DNA of 64,000 nt, from the NCBI GenBank assembly GCA_031769625.1, contig JAUIMM010001591.1, positions 1,303,001 to 1,367,000 on the forward strand, in the 5' to 3' direction. Made by a program: the position numbers and the translations under genes. Source of the DNA: Taudactylus pleione. Taxonomy: Eukaryota > Chordata > Amphibia > Anura > Myobatrachidae. Under the pieces are notes generated by a model that saw only the letters and a program-made list of their open reading frames with translations, ran no database searches and was not told where the DNA came from. This document shows positions 24,701-37,984 of this stretch, piece by piece (positions within the stretch are counted from its first letter, which is position 1; each line of letters begins with the position of its first letter).

Positions 24701-27700
24701 CTCCCCTATCTGCTGCTGTATGTATATCCAGGAATCTCCTTACTGCACTCACTGCTTATACATTGCAGGTACTCCCCTATCTGCTGCTGTATGTATATCC
24801 AGGAATCTCCTTACTGCACTCACTGCTTGTACATTGCAGGTACTCCCCCATCTGCTGCTGTATGTATATCCAGGAATCTCCTTACTGCACTCACTGCTTG
24901 TACATTGCATGTACTCCCTATCTGCTGCTGATACATTGCAGGTACTCCCCTATCTGCTGCTGTATGTATATCCAGGAATCTCCTTACTGCACTCACTGCT
25001 TGTACATAGCAGGTACTCCCCTATCTGCGGCTGTATGTATACCCAGGAAATTCCTCTCTGCACTCACTGCTTGTACATTGCAAGTACTCCCCTATCTGCT
25101 GCTGTATGTATAGCCAGGAATCTCCTTACTGCACTCACTGCTTGTACATTGCATGTACTCCCCTATCTGCTGCTGTATGTATATCCAGGAATCTCCTTAC
25201 TGCACTCACTGCTTGTACATTGCATGTACTCCCCTATCTGCTGCTGTATGTATATCCAGGAATCTCCTTACTGCACTCACTGCTTGTACATTGCAGGTAC
25301 TCCCTTATCTGCTGCTGTATGTATATCCAGGAATCTCCTTACTGCACTCACTGCTTATACATTGCATGTACTCCCCTATCTGCTGCTGTATGTATATCCA
25401 GGAATCTCCTTACTGCACTCACTGCTTGTACATTGCAGGTACTCCCTTATCTGCTGCTGTATGTATATCCAGGAATCTCCTTACTGCACTCACTGCTTGT
25501 ACATTGCAGGTACTCCCCTATCTGCTGCTGTATGTATATCCAGGAATCTCCTTACTGCGCTCGCTGCTTGTACATAGCAGGTACTCCCCTATCTGCTGCT
25601 GTATGTATATCCAGGAATCTGCTTACTGCGCTCGCTGCTTGTACATTGCAGGTACTCCCATATCTGCTGCTGTATGTATATCCAGGAATCTCCTTACTGC
25701 GCTCACTGCTTATAAATTGCAGGTACTCCCCTATCTGCTGCTGTATGTATATCCAGGAATCTCCTTACTGCACTCACTGCTTGTACATTGCAGGTACTCC
25801 CCTATCTGCTGCTGTATGTATATCCAGGAATCTCCTTACTGCACTCACTGTTTATACATTGCAGGTACTCCCCTATCTGCTGCTGTATGTATATCCAGGA
25901 ATCTCCTTACTGCACTCAATGCTTGTACATTGCAGGTACTCCCCTATCTGCTGCTGTGGGTATATCCAGGAAACTCCTTACTGCACTCACTGCTTGTACA
26001 TTGCAGGTACTCCCCTATCTGCTGCTGTGGGTATATCCAGGTATCTCCTTACTGCACTCACTGCTTGTACATTGCAGGTACTCCCCCATCTGCTGCTGTA
26101 TGTATATCCAGGAATCTCCTTACTGCACTCACTGCTTGTACATTGCATGTACTCCCTATCTGCTGCTGATACATTGCAGGTACTCCCCTATCTGCTGCTG
26201 TATGTATATCCAGGAATCTCCTTACTGCACTCACTGCTTGTACATAGCAGGTACTCCCCTATCTGCGGCTGTATGTATACCCAGGAAATTCCTCTCTGCA
26301 CTCACTGCTTGTACATTGCATGTACTCCCGTATCTGCTGCTGTATGTATATCCAGGACTCTCCTTACTGCACTCACTGCTTATACATTGCAGGTACTCCC
26401 CTATCTGCTGCTGTATGTATATCCAGGAATCTCCTTACTGCGCTCGCTGCTTGTACATTGCAGGTACTCCCCTATCTGCTGCTGTATGTATATCCAGGAA
26501 TCTCCTTACTGCGCTCACTGCTTATAAATTGCAGGTACTCCCCTATCTGCTGCTGTATGTATATCCAGGAATCTCCATACTGCACTCACTGCTTGTACAT
26601 TGCATGTACTCCCGTATCTGCTGCTGTATGTATATCCAGGACTCTCCTTACTGCACTCACTGCTTATACATTGCAGGTACTCCCCTATCTGCTGCTGTAT
26701 GTATATCCAGGAATCTCCTTACTGCACTCAATGCTTGTACATTGCAGGTACTCCCCTATCTACTGCTGTGGGTATATCCAGGAAACTCCTTACTGCACTC
26801 ACTGCTTGTACATTGCAGGTACTCCCCTATCTGCTGCTGTGGGTATATCCAGGTATCTCCTTACTGCACTCACTGCTTGTACATTGCAGGTACTCCCCCA
26901 TATGCTGCTGTATGTATATCAAGGAATCTCCTTACTGCACTCACTGCTTGTACATTGCATGTACTCCCTATCTGCTGCTGATACATTGCAGGTACTCCCC
27001 TATCTGCTGCTGTATGTATATACAGGAATCTCCTTACTGCACTCACTGCTTGTACATAGCAGGTACTCCCCTATCTGCGGCTGTATGTATACCCAGGAAA
27101 TTCCTCTCTGCACTCACTGCTTGTACATTGCAAGTACTCCCCTATCTGCTGCTGTATGTATAGCCAGGAATCTCCTTACTGCACTCACTGCTTGTACATT
27201 GCATGTACTCCCCTATCTGCTGCTGTATGTATATCCAGGAATCTCCTTACTGCACTCGCTGCTTGTACATTGCAGTTACTCCCTTATCTGCTGCTGTATG
27301 TATATCCAGGAATCTCCTTACTGCACTCACTGCTTGTACATTGCAGGTACTCCCTTATCTGCTGCTGTATGTATATCCAGGAATCTCCTTACTGCACTCA
27401 CTGCTTGTACATAGCAGGTACTCCCCTATCTGCTGCTGTATGTATATCCAGGAATCTCCTTACTGCACTCGCTGCTTGTACATTGCAGGTACTCCCCTAT
27501 CTGCTGCTGTATGTATATCCAGGAATCTCCTTACTGCGCTCGCTGTTTGTACATAGCAGGTACTCCCCTATCTGCTGCTGTATGTATATCCAGGAATCTC
27601 CTTACTGCGCTCACTGCTTATAAATTGCAGGAAGTCCGCTATCTGCTGCTGTATGTACTGTATATACAGGAATCTCCTTACTGCACTCACTGCTTATACA

Positions 27701-30700
27701 TTGCAGGTACTCCCCTATCTGCTGCTGTATGTATATCCAGGAATCTCCTTACTGCACTCGCTGCTTGTACATTGCATGTACTCCCCTATCTGCTGCTGTA
27801 TGTATATCCAGGAATCTCCTTACTGCATTCACTGCTTGTACATTGCAGGTACTCCCCTATCTGCTGCTGTATGTATATCCAGGAATCTCCTTACTGCATT
27901 CACTGCTTGTACATTGTATGTACTCCCCTATCTGCTGCTGTATGTATATCCAGGAATCTCCTTACTGCACTCACTGCTTGTACATTGCAGGTACTCCCCT
28001 ATCTGCGGCTGTATGTATACCCAGGAAATTCCTCTCTGCACTCACTGCTTGTACATTGCAAGTACTCCACTATCTGCTGCTGTATGTATAGCCAGGAATC
28101 TCCTTACTGCACTCACTGCTTGTACATTGCATGTACTCCCCTATCTGCTGCTGTATGTATATCCAGGAATCTCCTTACTGCACTCACTGCTTGTACATTG
28201 CAGGTACTCCCTTATCTGCTGCTGTATGTATATCCAGGAATCTCCTTACTGCACTCGCTGCTTGTACATAGCAGGTACTCCCCTATCTGCTGCTGTATGT
28301 ATATCCAGGAATCTCCTTACTGCACTCGCTGCTTGTACATAGCAGGTACTCCCCTATCTGCTGCTGTATGTATATCCAGGAATCTCCTTACTGCGCTCGC
28401 TGCTTGTACATTGCAGGTACTCCCCTATCTGCTGCTGTATGTATATCCAGGAATCTCCTTACTGCGCTCACTGCTTATAAATTGCAGGTACTCCCCTATC
28501 TGCTGCTGTATGTATATCCAGGAATCTCCTTACTGCACTCACTGCTTGTACATTGCATGTACTCCCCTATCTGCTGCTGTATGTATATCCAGGACTCTCC
28601 TTACTGCACTCACTGCTTATACATTGCAGGTACTCCCCTATCTGCTGCTGTATGTATATCCAGGAATCTCCTTACTGCACTCCATGCTTGTACATTGCAG
28701 GTACTCCCCTATCTGCTGCTGTGGGTATATCCAGGAAACTCCTTACTGCACTCACTGCTTGTACATTGCAGGTACTCCCCTATCTGCTGCTGTGGGTATA
28801 TCCAGGTATCTCCTTACTGCACTCACTGCTTGTACATTGCAGGTACTCCCCCATCTGCTGCTGTATGTATATCCAGGAATCTCCTTACTGCACTCACTGC
28901 TTGTACATTGCATGTACTCCCTATCTGCTGCTGATACATTGCAGGTACTCCCCTATCTGCTGCTGTATGTATATACAGGAATCTCCTTACTGCACTCACT
29001 GCTTGTACATTGCATGTACTCCCCTATCTGCTGCTGTATGTATATCCAGGAATCTCCTTACTGCACTCACTGCTTGTACATTGCAGTTACTCCCCTATCT
29101 GCTGCTGTATGTATATCCAGGAATCTCCTTATTGCACTCACTGCTTGTACATTGCAGGTACTCCCTTATCTGCTGCTGTATGTATATCCAGGAATCTCCT
29201 TACTGCGCTCGCTGCTTGTACATTGCAGGTACTCCCCTATCTGCTGCTGTATGTATATCCAGGAATCTCCTTACTGCGCTCACTGCTTATAAATTGCAGG
29301 TACTCCCCTATCTGCTGCTGTATGAATATCCAGGAATCTCCTTACTGCACTCACTGCTTGTACATTGCATGTACTCCCGTATCTGCTGCTGTATGTATAT
29401 CCAGGACTCTCCTTACTGCACTCACTGCTTATACATTGCAGGTACTCCCCTATCTGCTGCTGTATGTATATCCAGGAATCTCCTTACTGCACTCAATGCT
29501 TGTACATTGCAGGTACTCCCCTATCTGCTGCTGTGGGTATATCCAGGAAACTCCTTACTGCACTCACTGCTTGTACATTGCAGGTACTCCCCTATCTGCT
29601 GCTGTGGGTATATCCAGGTATCTCCTTACTGCACTCACTGCTTGTACATTGCAGGTACTCCCCCATCTGCTGCTGTATGTATATCCAGTAATCTCCTTAC
29701 TGCACTCACTGCTTGTACATAGCAGGTACTCCCCTATCTGCGGCTGTATGTATACCCAGGAAATTCCTCTCTGCACTCACTGCTTGTACATTGCAAGTAC
29801 TCCCCTATCTGCTGCTGTATGTATAGCCAGGAATCTCCTTACTGCACTCACTGCTTGTACATTGCATGTACTCCCCTATCTGCTGCTGTATGTATATCCA
29901 GGAATCTCCTTACTGCACTCACTGCTTGTAGATTGCATGTACTCCCCTATCTGCTGCTGTATGTATATCCAGGAATCTCCTTACTGCACTCACTGCTTGT
30001 ACATTGCAGTTACTCCCCTATCTGCTGCTGTATGTATATCCAGGAATCTCCTTACTGCACTCACTGCTTGTACATTGCAGGTACTCCCTTATCTGCTGCT
30101 GTATGTATATCCAGGAATCTCCTTACTGCACTCACTGCTTGTACATAGCAGGTACTCCCCTATCTGCTGCTGTATGTATATCCAGGAATCTCCTTACTGC
30201 ACTCGCTGCTTGTACATTGCAGGTACTCCCCTATCTGCTGCTGTATGTATATCCAGGAATCTCCTTACTGCGCTCGCTGTTTGTACATAGCAGGTACTCC
30301 CCTATCTGCTGCTGTATGTATATCCAGGAATCTCCTTACTGCGCTCACTGCTTATAAATTGCAGGAACTCCGCTATCTGCTGCTGTATGTACTGTATATA
30401 CAGGAATCTCCTTCCTGCACTCACTACTTATACATTGCAGGTACTCCCCTATCTGCTGCTGTATGTATATCCAGGAATCTCCTTACTGCACTCGCTGCTT
30501 GTACATTGCATGTACTCCCCTATCTGCTGCTGTATGTATATCCAGGAATCTCCTTACTGCATTCACTGCTTGTACATTGCAGGTACTCCCCTATCTGCTG
30601 CTGTATGTATATCCAGGAATCTCCTTACTGCACTCACTGCTTGTACATTGCAGGTACTCCCCTATCTGCTGCTGTATGTATATCCAGGAATCTCCTTACT

Positions 30701-33700
30701 GCACTCACTGCTTATACATTGCAGGTACTCCCCTATCTGCTGCTGATACATTGCAGGTACTCCCCTATCTGCTGCTGATACATTGCAGGTACTCCCCTAT
30801 CTGCTGCTGTATGTATATACAGGAATCTCCTTACTGCACTCACTGCTTATAAATTGCAGGTACTCCCCTATCTGCTGCTGTATGTATATCCAGGAATCTC
30901 CTTACTGCACTCACTGCTTGTACATTGCATGTACTCCCCTATCTGCTGCTGTATGTATATCCAGGACTCTCCTTACTGCACTCACTGCTTATACATTGCA
31001 GGTACTCCCCTATCTGCTGCTGTATGTATATCCAGGAATCTCCTTACTGCACTCAATGCTTGTACATTGCAGGTACTCCCCTATCTGCTGCTGTGGGTAT
31101 ATCCAGGTATCTCCTTACTGCACTCACTGCTTGTACATTGCAGGTACTCCCCCATCTGCTGCTGTATGTATATCCAGGAATCTCCTTACTGCACTCACTG
31201 CTTGTACATTGCATGTACTCCCTATCTGCTGCTGATACATTGCAGGTACTCCCCTATCTGCTGCTGTATGTATATACAGGAATCTCCTTACTGCGCTCGC
31301 TGCTTGTACATAGCAGGTACTCCCCTATCTGCTGCTGTATGTATATCCAGGAATCTCCTTACTGCGCTCGCTGCTTGTACATTGCAGGTACTCCGCTATC
31401 TGCTGCTGTATGTATATCCAGGAATCTCCTTACTGCGCTCACTGCTTATAAATTGCAGGAACTCCCCTATCTGCTGCTGTATGTATATCCAGGAATCTCC
31501 TTACTGCACTCACTGCTTGTACATTGCATGTACTCCCCTATCTGCTGCTGTATGTATATCCAGGAATCTCCTTACTGCACTCGCTGCTTGTACATTGCAG
31601 GTACTCCCCTATCTGCTGCTGTATGTATATCCAGGAATCTCCTTACTGCACTCGCTGCTTGTACATTGCATGTACTCCCCTATCTGCTGCTGTATGTATA
31701 TCCAGGAATCTCCTTACTGCATTCACTGCTTGTACATTGCAGGTACTCCCCTATCTGCTGCTGTATGTATATCCAGGAATCTCCTTACTGCACTCACTGC
31801 TTGTACATTGCAGGTACTCCCCTATCTGCTGCTGTATGTATATCCAGGAATCTCCTTACTGCACTCACTGCTTATACATTGCAGGTACTCCCCTATCTGC
31901 GGCTGTATGTATATCCAGGAATCTCCTTACTGCATTCACTGCTTGTACATTGTATGTACTCCCCTATATGCTGCTGTATGTATATCCAGGAATCTCCTTA
32001 CTGCACTCACTGCTTGTACATTGCAGGTACTCCCCTATCTGCTGCTATATGTATATCCAGGAATCTCCTTACTGCACTCACTGCTTGCACATTGCAGGTA
32101 CTCCCCTATCTGCTGCTGTATGTATATCCAGGAAGATCCTCACTGCACTCGCTGCTTGTACATTGCAGGTACTGACCGATCTGCTGCTGTATGTATATCC
32201 AGGAATCTCCTTACTGCACTCGCTGCTTGTACATTGCAGGTACTCCCCTATCTGCTGCTGTATGTATATCCAGGAATCTCCTTACTGCACTCGCTACTTG
32301 TACATTGCAGGTACTCCCCTATCTGCTGCTGTATGTATATCCAGGAATCTCCTCACTGCAATCGCTGCTTGTACATTACAGGTACTCCCCTATCTGCTGC
32401 TGTATGTATATCCAGGAATCTCCTTACTGCACTCTTGTACATTGCATGTACTCCCCTATCTGCTGCTGTATGTATATCCAGGAATCTCCTTACTGCACTC
32501 GCTGCTTGTACATTGCAGGTACTCCCCTATCTGCTGCTGTATGTATATCCAGGAAACTCCTCACTGCACTCGCTGCTTATACATTGCAGGTACTCCCCCA
32601 TCTGCTGCTGTATATATATCCAGGAATCTCCTTACTGCACTCACTGCTTGTACATTGCAGGTACTCCCCTATCTGCTGCTGTATGTATATCCAGGAATCT
32701 CCTTACTGCACTCACTGCTTATACATTGCAGGTACTCCCCTATCTGCTGCTGTATATATATCCAGGAATCTCCTTACTGCACTCACTGCTTGTACATTGC
32801 AGGTACTCCCCTATCTGCTGCTGTATGTATATCCAGGAATCTCCTTACTGCACTCACTGCTTGTACATTGCAGGTACTCCCCTATCTGCTGCTGTATGTA
32901 TATCCAGGAATCTCCTTACTGCACTCACTGCTTGTACGTTGCAGGTACTCCCCTATCTGCTGCTGTATGTATATCCAGGAATCTCTTACTGCACTCACTG
33001 CTTGTACATTGCAGGTTCTCCCCTATCTGCTGCTGTATGTATATCCAGGAATCTCCTTACTGCATTCACTGCTTGTACATTGCAGGTATTACACTATCTG
33101 CTGCTGTATGTATATCCAGGAATCTCCTTACTGCACTCACTGCTTATACATTGCAGGTACTCCCCTATCTGCTGCTGTATGTATATCCAGGAATCTCCTT
33201 ACTGCACTCACTGCTTGTACATTGCAGGTACTCCCCTATCTGCTGCTGTATGTATATCCAGGAATCTCCTTACTGCACTCACTGCTTGTACATTGCAGGT
33301 ACTCCCTTATCTGCTGCTGTATGTATATCCAGGAATCTCCTTACTGCATTCACTGCTTGTACATTGCAGGTATTACACTATCTGCTGCTGTATGTATATC
33401 CAGGAATCTCCTTACTGCATTCACTGCTTGTACATTGTATGTACTCCCCTATCTGCTGCTGTATGTATATCCAGGAATCTCCTTACTGCATTCACTGCTT
33501 GTACATTGTATGTACTCCCCTATCTGCTGCTGTATGTATATCCAGGAATCTCCTTACTGCACTCTAGTACATTGCATGTACTCCCCTATCTGCTGCTGTA
33601 TGTATATCCAGGAATCTCCTTACTGCACTCACTGCTTGTACATTGCATGTACTCCCCTATCTGCTGCTGTATGTATATCCAGGAATCTCCTTACTGCACT

Positions 33701-36289
33701 CACTGCTTGTACATTGCATATACTCCCCTATCTGCTGCTGTATGTATATCCAGGAATCTCCTTACTGCACTCACTGCTTGTACATTGCATGTACTCCCCT
33801 ATCTGCTGCTGTATGTATATCCAGGAATCTCCTTACTGCACTCACTGCTTGTACATTGCAGGTACTCCCCTATCTGCAGCTATATGTATATCCAGGAATC
33901 TTCTTACTGCATTCACGGCTTGTACATTGCAGGTATTCCCCTATCTGCTGCTGTATGTATATCCAGGAATCTCCTTACTGCACTCACGGCTTATACATTG
34001 CAGGTACTCCCCTATCTGCTGCTGTATGTATATCCAGGAATCTCCTTACTGCATTCACTGCTTGTACATTGCAGGTACTCCCCTATCTGCTGCTGTATGT
34101 ATATCCAGGAATCTCCTTACTGCACTCACTGCTTGTACATTGCAGGTACTCCCCTATCTGCTGCTGTATGTATATCCAGGAATCTCCTTACTGCACTCAC
34201 TGCTTATACATTGCAGGTACTCCCCTATCTGCTGCTATATGTATATCCAGGAATCTCCTTACTGCATTCACTGCTTGTACATTGTAGGTACTCCCCTATC
34301 TGCTGCTGTATGTATATCCAGGAATCTCCTTACTGCACTCACTGCTTGTACATTGCAGGAACTCCCCTATCTGCTGCTGTATGTATATCCAGGAATCTCC
34401 TTACTGCACTCACTGCTTGTACATTGCAGGTACTCCCCTATCTGCTGCTGTATGTATATCCAGGAAGATCCTCACTGCACTCGCTGCTTGTACATTGCAG
34501 GTACTCCCCTATCTGCTGCTGTATGTATATCCAGGAATCTCCTTACTGCACTCACTGCTTGTACATTGCAGGTACTCCCCTATCTGCTGCTGTATGTACT
34601 GTATATCCAGGAATCTCCTTACAGCACTCACTGCTTATACATTGCAGGTACTCCCCTATCTGCTGCTGTATGTATATCCAGGAATCTCCTTACTGCACTC
34701 GCTGCTTGTACATTGCAGGTACTCCCCTATCTGCTGCTGTATGTATATCCAGGAATCTCCTCACTGCAATCGCTGCTTGTACATTACAGGTACACCCCTA
34801 TCTGCTGCTGTATGTATATCCAGGAATCTCCTTACTGCACTCTTGTACATTGCATGTACTCCCCTATCTGCTGCTGTATGTATATCCAGGAATCTCCTTA
34901 CTGCACTCGCTGCTTGTACATTGCAGGTACTCCCCTATCTGCTGCTGTATATCAAGGAAACTCCTCACTGCACTCGCTGCTTATACATTGCAGGTACTCC
35001 CCTATCTGCTGCTGTATATATATCCAGGAATCTCCTTACTGCACTCACTGCTTGTACATTGCAGGTACTCCCCTATCTGCTGCTGTATGTATATCCAGGA
35101 ATCTCCATACTGCACTCACTGCTTATACATTGCAGGTACTCCCCTATCTGCTGCTGTATATATATCCAGGAATCTCCTTACTGCACTCACTGCTTGTACA
35201 TTGCAGGTACTCCCCTATCTGCTGCTGTATGTATATCCAGGAATCTCCTTACTGCACTCACTGCTTGTACGTTGCAGGTACTCCCCTATCTGCTGCTGTA
35301 TGTATATCCAGGAATCTCCTTACTGCACTCACTGCTTGTACGTTGCAGGTACTCCCCTATCTGCTGCTGTATGTATATCCAGGAATCTCCTTACTGCACT
35401 CACTGCTTGTACATTGCAGGTACTCCCCTATCTGCTGCTGTATGTATATCCAGGAATCTCCTTACTGCATTCACTGCTTGTACATTGCAGGTATTCCACT
35501 ATCTGCTGCTGTATGTATATCCAGGAATCTCCTTACTGCACTCGCTGCTTGTACATTGCATGTACTCCCCTATCTGCTGCTGTATGTATATCCAGGAATC
35601 TCCTTACTGCACTATGCTTACACATTGCAGGTACTCCCCTATCTGCTGCTGTATGTATATCCAGGAATCTCCTTACTGCACTCCCTGCTTGTACATTGCA
35701 GGTACTCCCCTATCTGCTGCTGTATGTATATCCAGGAATCTCCTTACTGCACTCACTGCTTGTACATTGCAGGTACTCCCCTATCTGCTGCTGTATGTAT
35801 ATCCAGGAATCTCCTTACTGCACTCACTGCTTGTACATTGCAGGTACTCCCCTATCTGCTGCTATATGTATATCCAGGAAACTCCTCACTGCACTCGCTG
35901 CTTATACATTGCAGGTACTCCCCTATCAGCTGCTGTATGTATATCCAGGAATCTCCTTACTGCACTCACTGCTTGTACATTGCAGGTACTTCCCTATCTG
36001 CTGCTGTATGTATATCCAGGAATCTCCTTACTGCACTCTTGTACATTGCAGGTACTCCCCTATCTGCTGCTATATGTATATCCAGGAAACTCCTCACTGC
36101 ACTCGCTGCTTATACATAGCAGGTACTCCCCTATCTGCTGCTATATGTATATCCAGGAAACTCCTCACTGCACTCGCTGCTTATACATTGCAGGTACTCC
36201 CCTATCAGCTGCTGTATGTATATCCAGGAATCTCCTTACTGCACTCTGCTTACACATTGCATGTACTCCCCTATCTGCTGCTGTATGTA

Positions 36290-37939
36290 CAGTCAGGTCC
36301 ATAAATATTGGGACATTGACAGAATTTTCATATTTTGGCCTCTAGTCACCACCACAATGGTTTTGAAATGAAACAAACAAGATGGGATTTACCTGCAGAC
36401 TTTCAGATTTAATTTGAGGGTAATTACATCCAAATCAGGTGAACGGTGTAGGAATTACAACGGTTTCTATATGTGCCTCCCACTTTTTAAGGGGCCAAAA
36501 GTAATGGGACTATCAACTCAAAAGCTATTTCATGGACAGGTGTGGGCTATTCCCTCGTTATTTCATTATCAATTAAGCAGGTAAAAGGTCTGGAGTTGAT
36601 TCTAGGTGTGACATTTGCATTTGGAATCAGTTGCTGTCGACTCTCAATATGAGATCCAAAGAGCTGTCACTATCAGTGAAGCAAGCCATCATTAGGGTGA
36701 AAAATCAAAACAAACCCATCAGAGAGATAGCAAAAACATTAGGTGTGGCCAAATCAACTGTTTGGAACATTCTTAAAAAGAAAGAACACACCGGAGAGCT
36801 CAGCAACACCAAAAGACCCGGAAGACCACGGAAAACAACTGTGGTGGATGACAAAATAATTATTTCCCTGGTGAAGAAAAACCCCTTCACAACAGTTGGC
36901 CAAATCAAGAACACTCTCCGGGAGGTAGATGTATATGTGTCAAAGTCAACAATCAAGAGAAGACTTCACAAGAGTGAATATAGAGGGTTCACCACAAGAT
37001 GCAAACCATTGGTGAGCCTCAAAAACAGGAAGACCAGATTAGAGTTTGCCAAACAACATCTAAAACAAGCCATTACAGTTCTGGAACAACATCCTATGGA
37101 CAGATGAGACAAAGATCAACTTGTACCAGAGTGATGGGAAGAGAAGAGTATGGAGAAGGAAAGGAACTGCTCATGATCCAAAACATACCACCTCATCAGT
37201 GAAGCATGGTGGTGGTAGTGTCATGGCGTGGGCATATATGGCTGCCAATGGAACTGGTTCCCTTGTATTTATTGATGATGTGACTGCTGACAAAAGCAGC
37301 AGAATGAATTCTGAAGTGTTTCGGGTAATATTATATGCTCATATTCAGTCAAATGCTTCAGAACTCATTGGACGGAGCTTCACAGTGCAGATGGACAATG
37401 ACCCGAAGCATACTGCAAAAGCAACCAAAGAGTTTTTTAAGGCTACAAAGTGGGATGTTATGCAATGGCCAAGTCAATCCCCTGACCTGAATCCGATTGA
37501 GCATGCATTTCACTTGATGAAGACAAAACTGAAGGGAAAATACCCCAAGAACAAGCAGGAACTGAAGACATTTGCAGTAGAGGCCTGGCAGAGCATCACC
37601 AGGGATGAAACCCAGCGTCTGGTGATGTCTATGCGTTCCAGACTTCAGGCTGTAATTGCCTGCAAAGGATTTGCAACAAAGTATTAAAAAGTGAAAGTTA
37701 GATTTAGGATTGTTTAGTTTGTCCCATTACTTTTGGCCCTTTAAAAAGTGGGAGACACATATAGAAACCGTTGTAATTCCTACACCGTTCCCCTGATGTG
37801 GATGTAATTACCCTCAAATTAAATCTGAAAGTCTGCAGGTAAATCACATCTTGTTTGTTTCATTTCAAAGCCATTGTGGTGGTGACTAGAGGCCAAAATA
37901 TGACAATTCTGTCAATGTCCCAATATTTATGCACCTGAC

Positions 37940-37941
<2 letters not shown>
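36290..37941 (+). mobile_element. Tc1/mariner element copy 1, 1652 bp, 221-bp inverted repeats
   Basis: The left end CAGTCAGGTCCATAAATATT and the right end AATATTTATGCACCTGACTG are the tips of long imperfect inverted repeats, about 221 bp each (36290-36510 and 37721-37941). The left flank carries the expected TA (36288-36289). The right flank reads TG followed by a TG/TA microsatellite, so the second TA is mutated or lost. A transposase frame lies inside in the same orientation. The overall length matches vertebrate Tc1-like elements (about 1.6 kb). The left flank is the last unit of the 71-bp array and the right flank is not. Confidence 0.95.
36649..37687 (+). pseudogene. Tc1-like transposase, one frameshift (copy 1)
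   Basis: A DD34E transposase that would bind the element's inverted repeats and catalyse cut-and-paste transposition at TA. Reading from ATG 36649, residues 1-48 form the first helix-turn-helix of the paired-like domain (IREIAKTLGVAKSTVWNIL). A GRPR linker lies at 58-61, followed by a second helix-turn-helix. The frame then breaks near 37069, where one extra base puts a stop at 37106-37108. The downstream frame carries the catalytic domain: first aspartate in WTDET, second in MDNDPKHT, and glutamate in SPDLNPIEH, with 34 residues between the second aspartate and the glutamate. It ends FATKY plus TAA at 37687. An alternative upstream ATG at 36631 adds six residues. All catalytic residues survive, and I see only this one disabling change. 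Confidence 0.93.

Positions 37942-37980
<39 letters not shown>
37942..37980. repeat. TG/TA microsatellite
   Basis: Short TG run followed by about 15 TA dinucleotides, directly against the right end of Tc1 copy 1. It is probably slippage at the former TA target. Confidence 0.9.

Positions 37981-37981
<1 letters not shown>

Positions 37982-37984
<3 letters not shown>

Larger units (their letters stand above)
9434..36289. repeat. 71-bp satellite, about 378 units, with higher-order structure
   Basis: The unit contains TGCTGCTGTATGTATATCC, then AGGAATCTCCTTACTGCACT, then CATTGCAGGTACTCCCCTAT. The standard period is 71 bp. Recurrent variant units include one with a 5-bp CTGTA insertion (GTATGTACTGTATATCC; near 12841, 15219, 22668, 24118, 27654, 30389 and 34597), one with GTGGGTATATCC (about 14.4-31.1 kb), one with ACCCAGGAAATTCCTCTCTG (for example near 19892, 21802, 25028 and 29742), and a truncated unit reading CTGCTGCTGATACATTGCAG. 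These recur in blocks, so the middle of the array is a higher-order repeat. The unit has no stop in any + frame and 71 is not a multiple of three, so very long open frames arise (30854-36304 is 1816 codons). No start context, domain or codon signal supports a gene. Confidence 0.98.

Noticed and set aside
9434..36289. Each 71-bp unit contains TTGCAGGTACT, resembling a splice acceptor followed by a donor
   Set aside because: The string is short, the upstream pyrimidine tract is weak, and no exon-like coding sequence lies between sites. Probably chance fixed by amplification.
30854..36304. A 1816-codon open frame, plus dozens of 100-600-codon frames between 9.4 and 36.3 kb
   Set aside because: They are translations of the 71-bp satellite. 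The unit lacks stops in every forward frame and rotates frame each copy, so length carries no coding signal.
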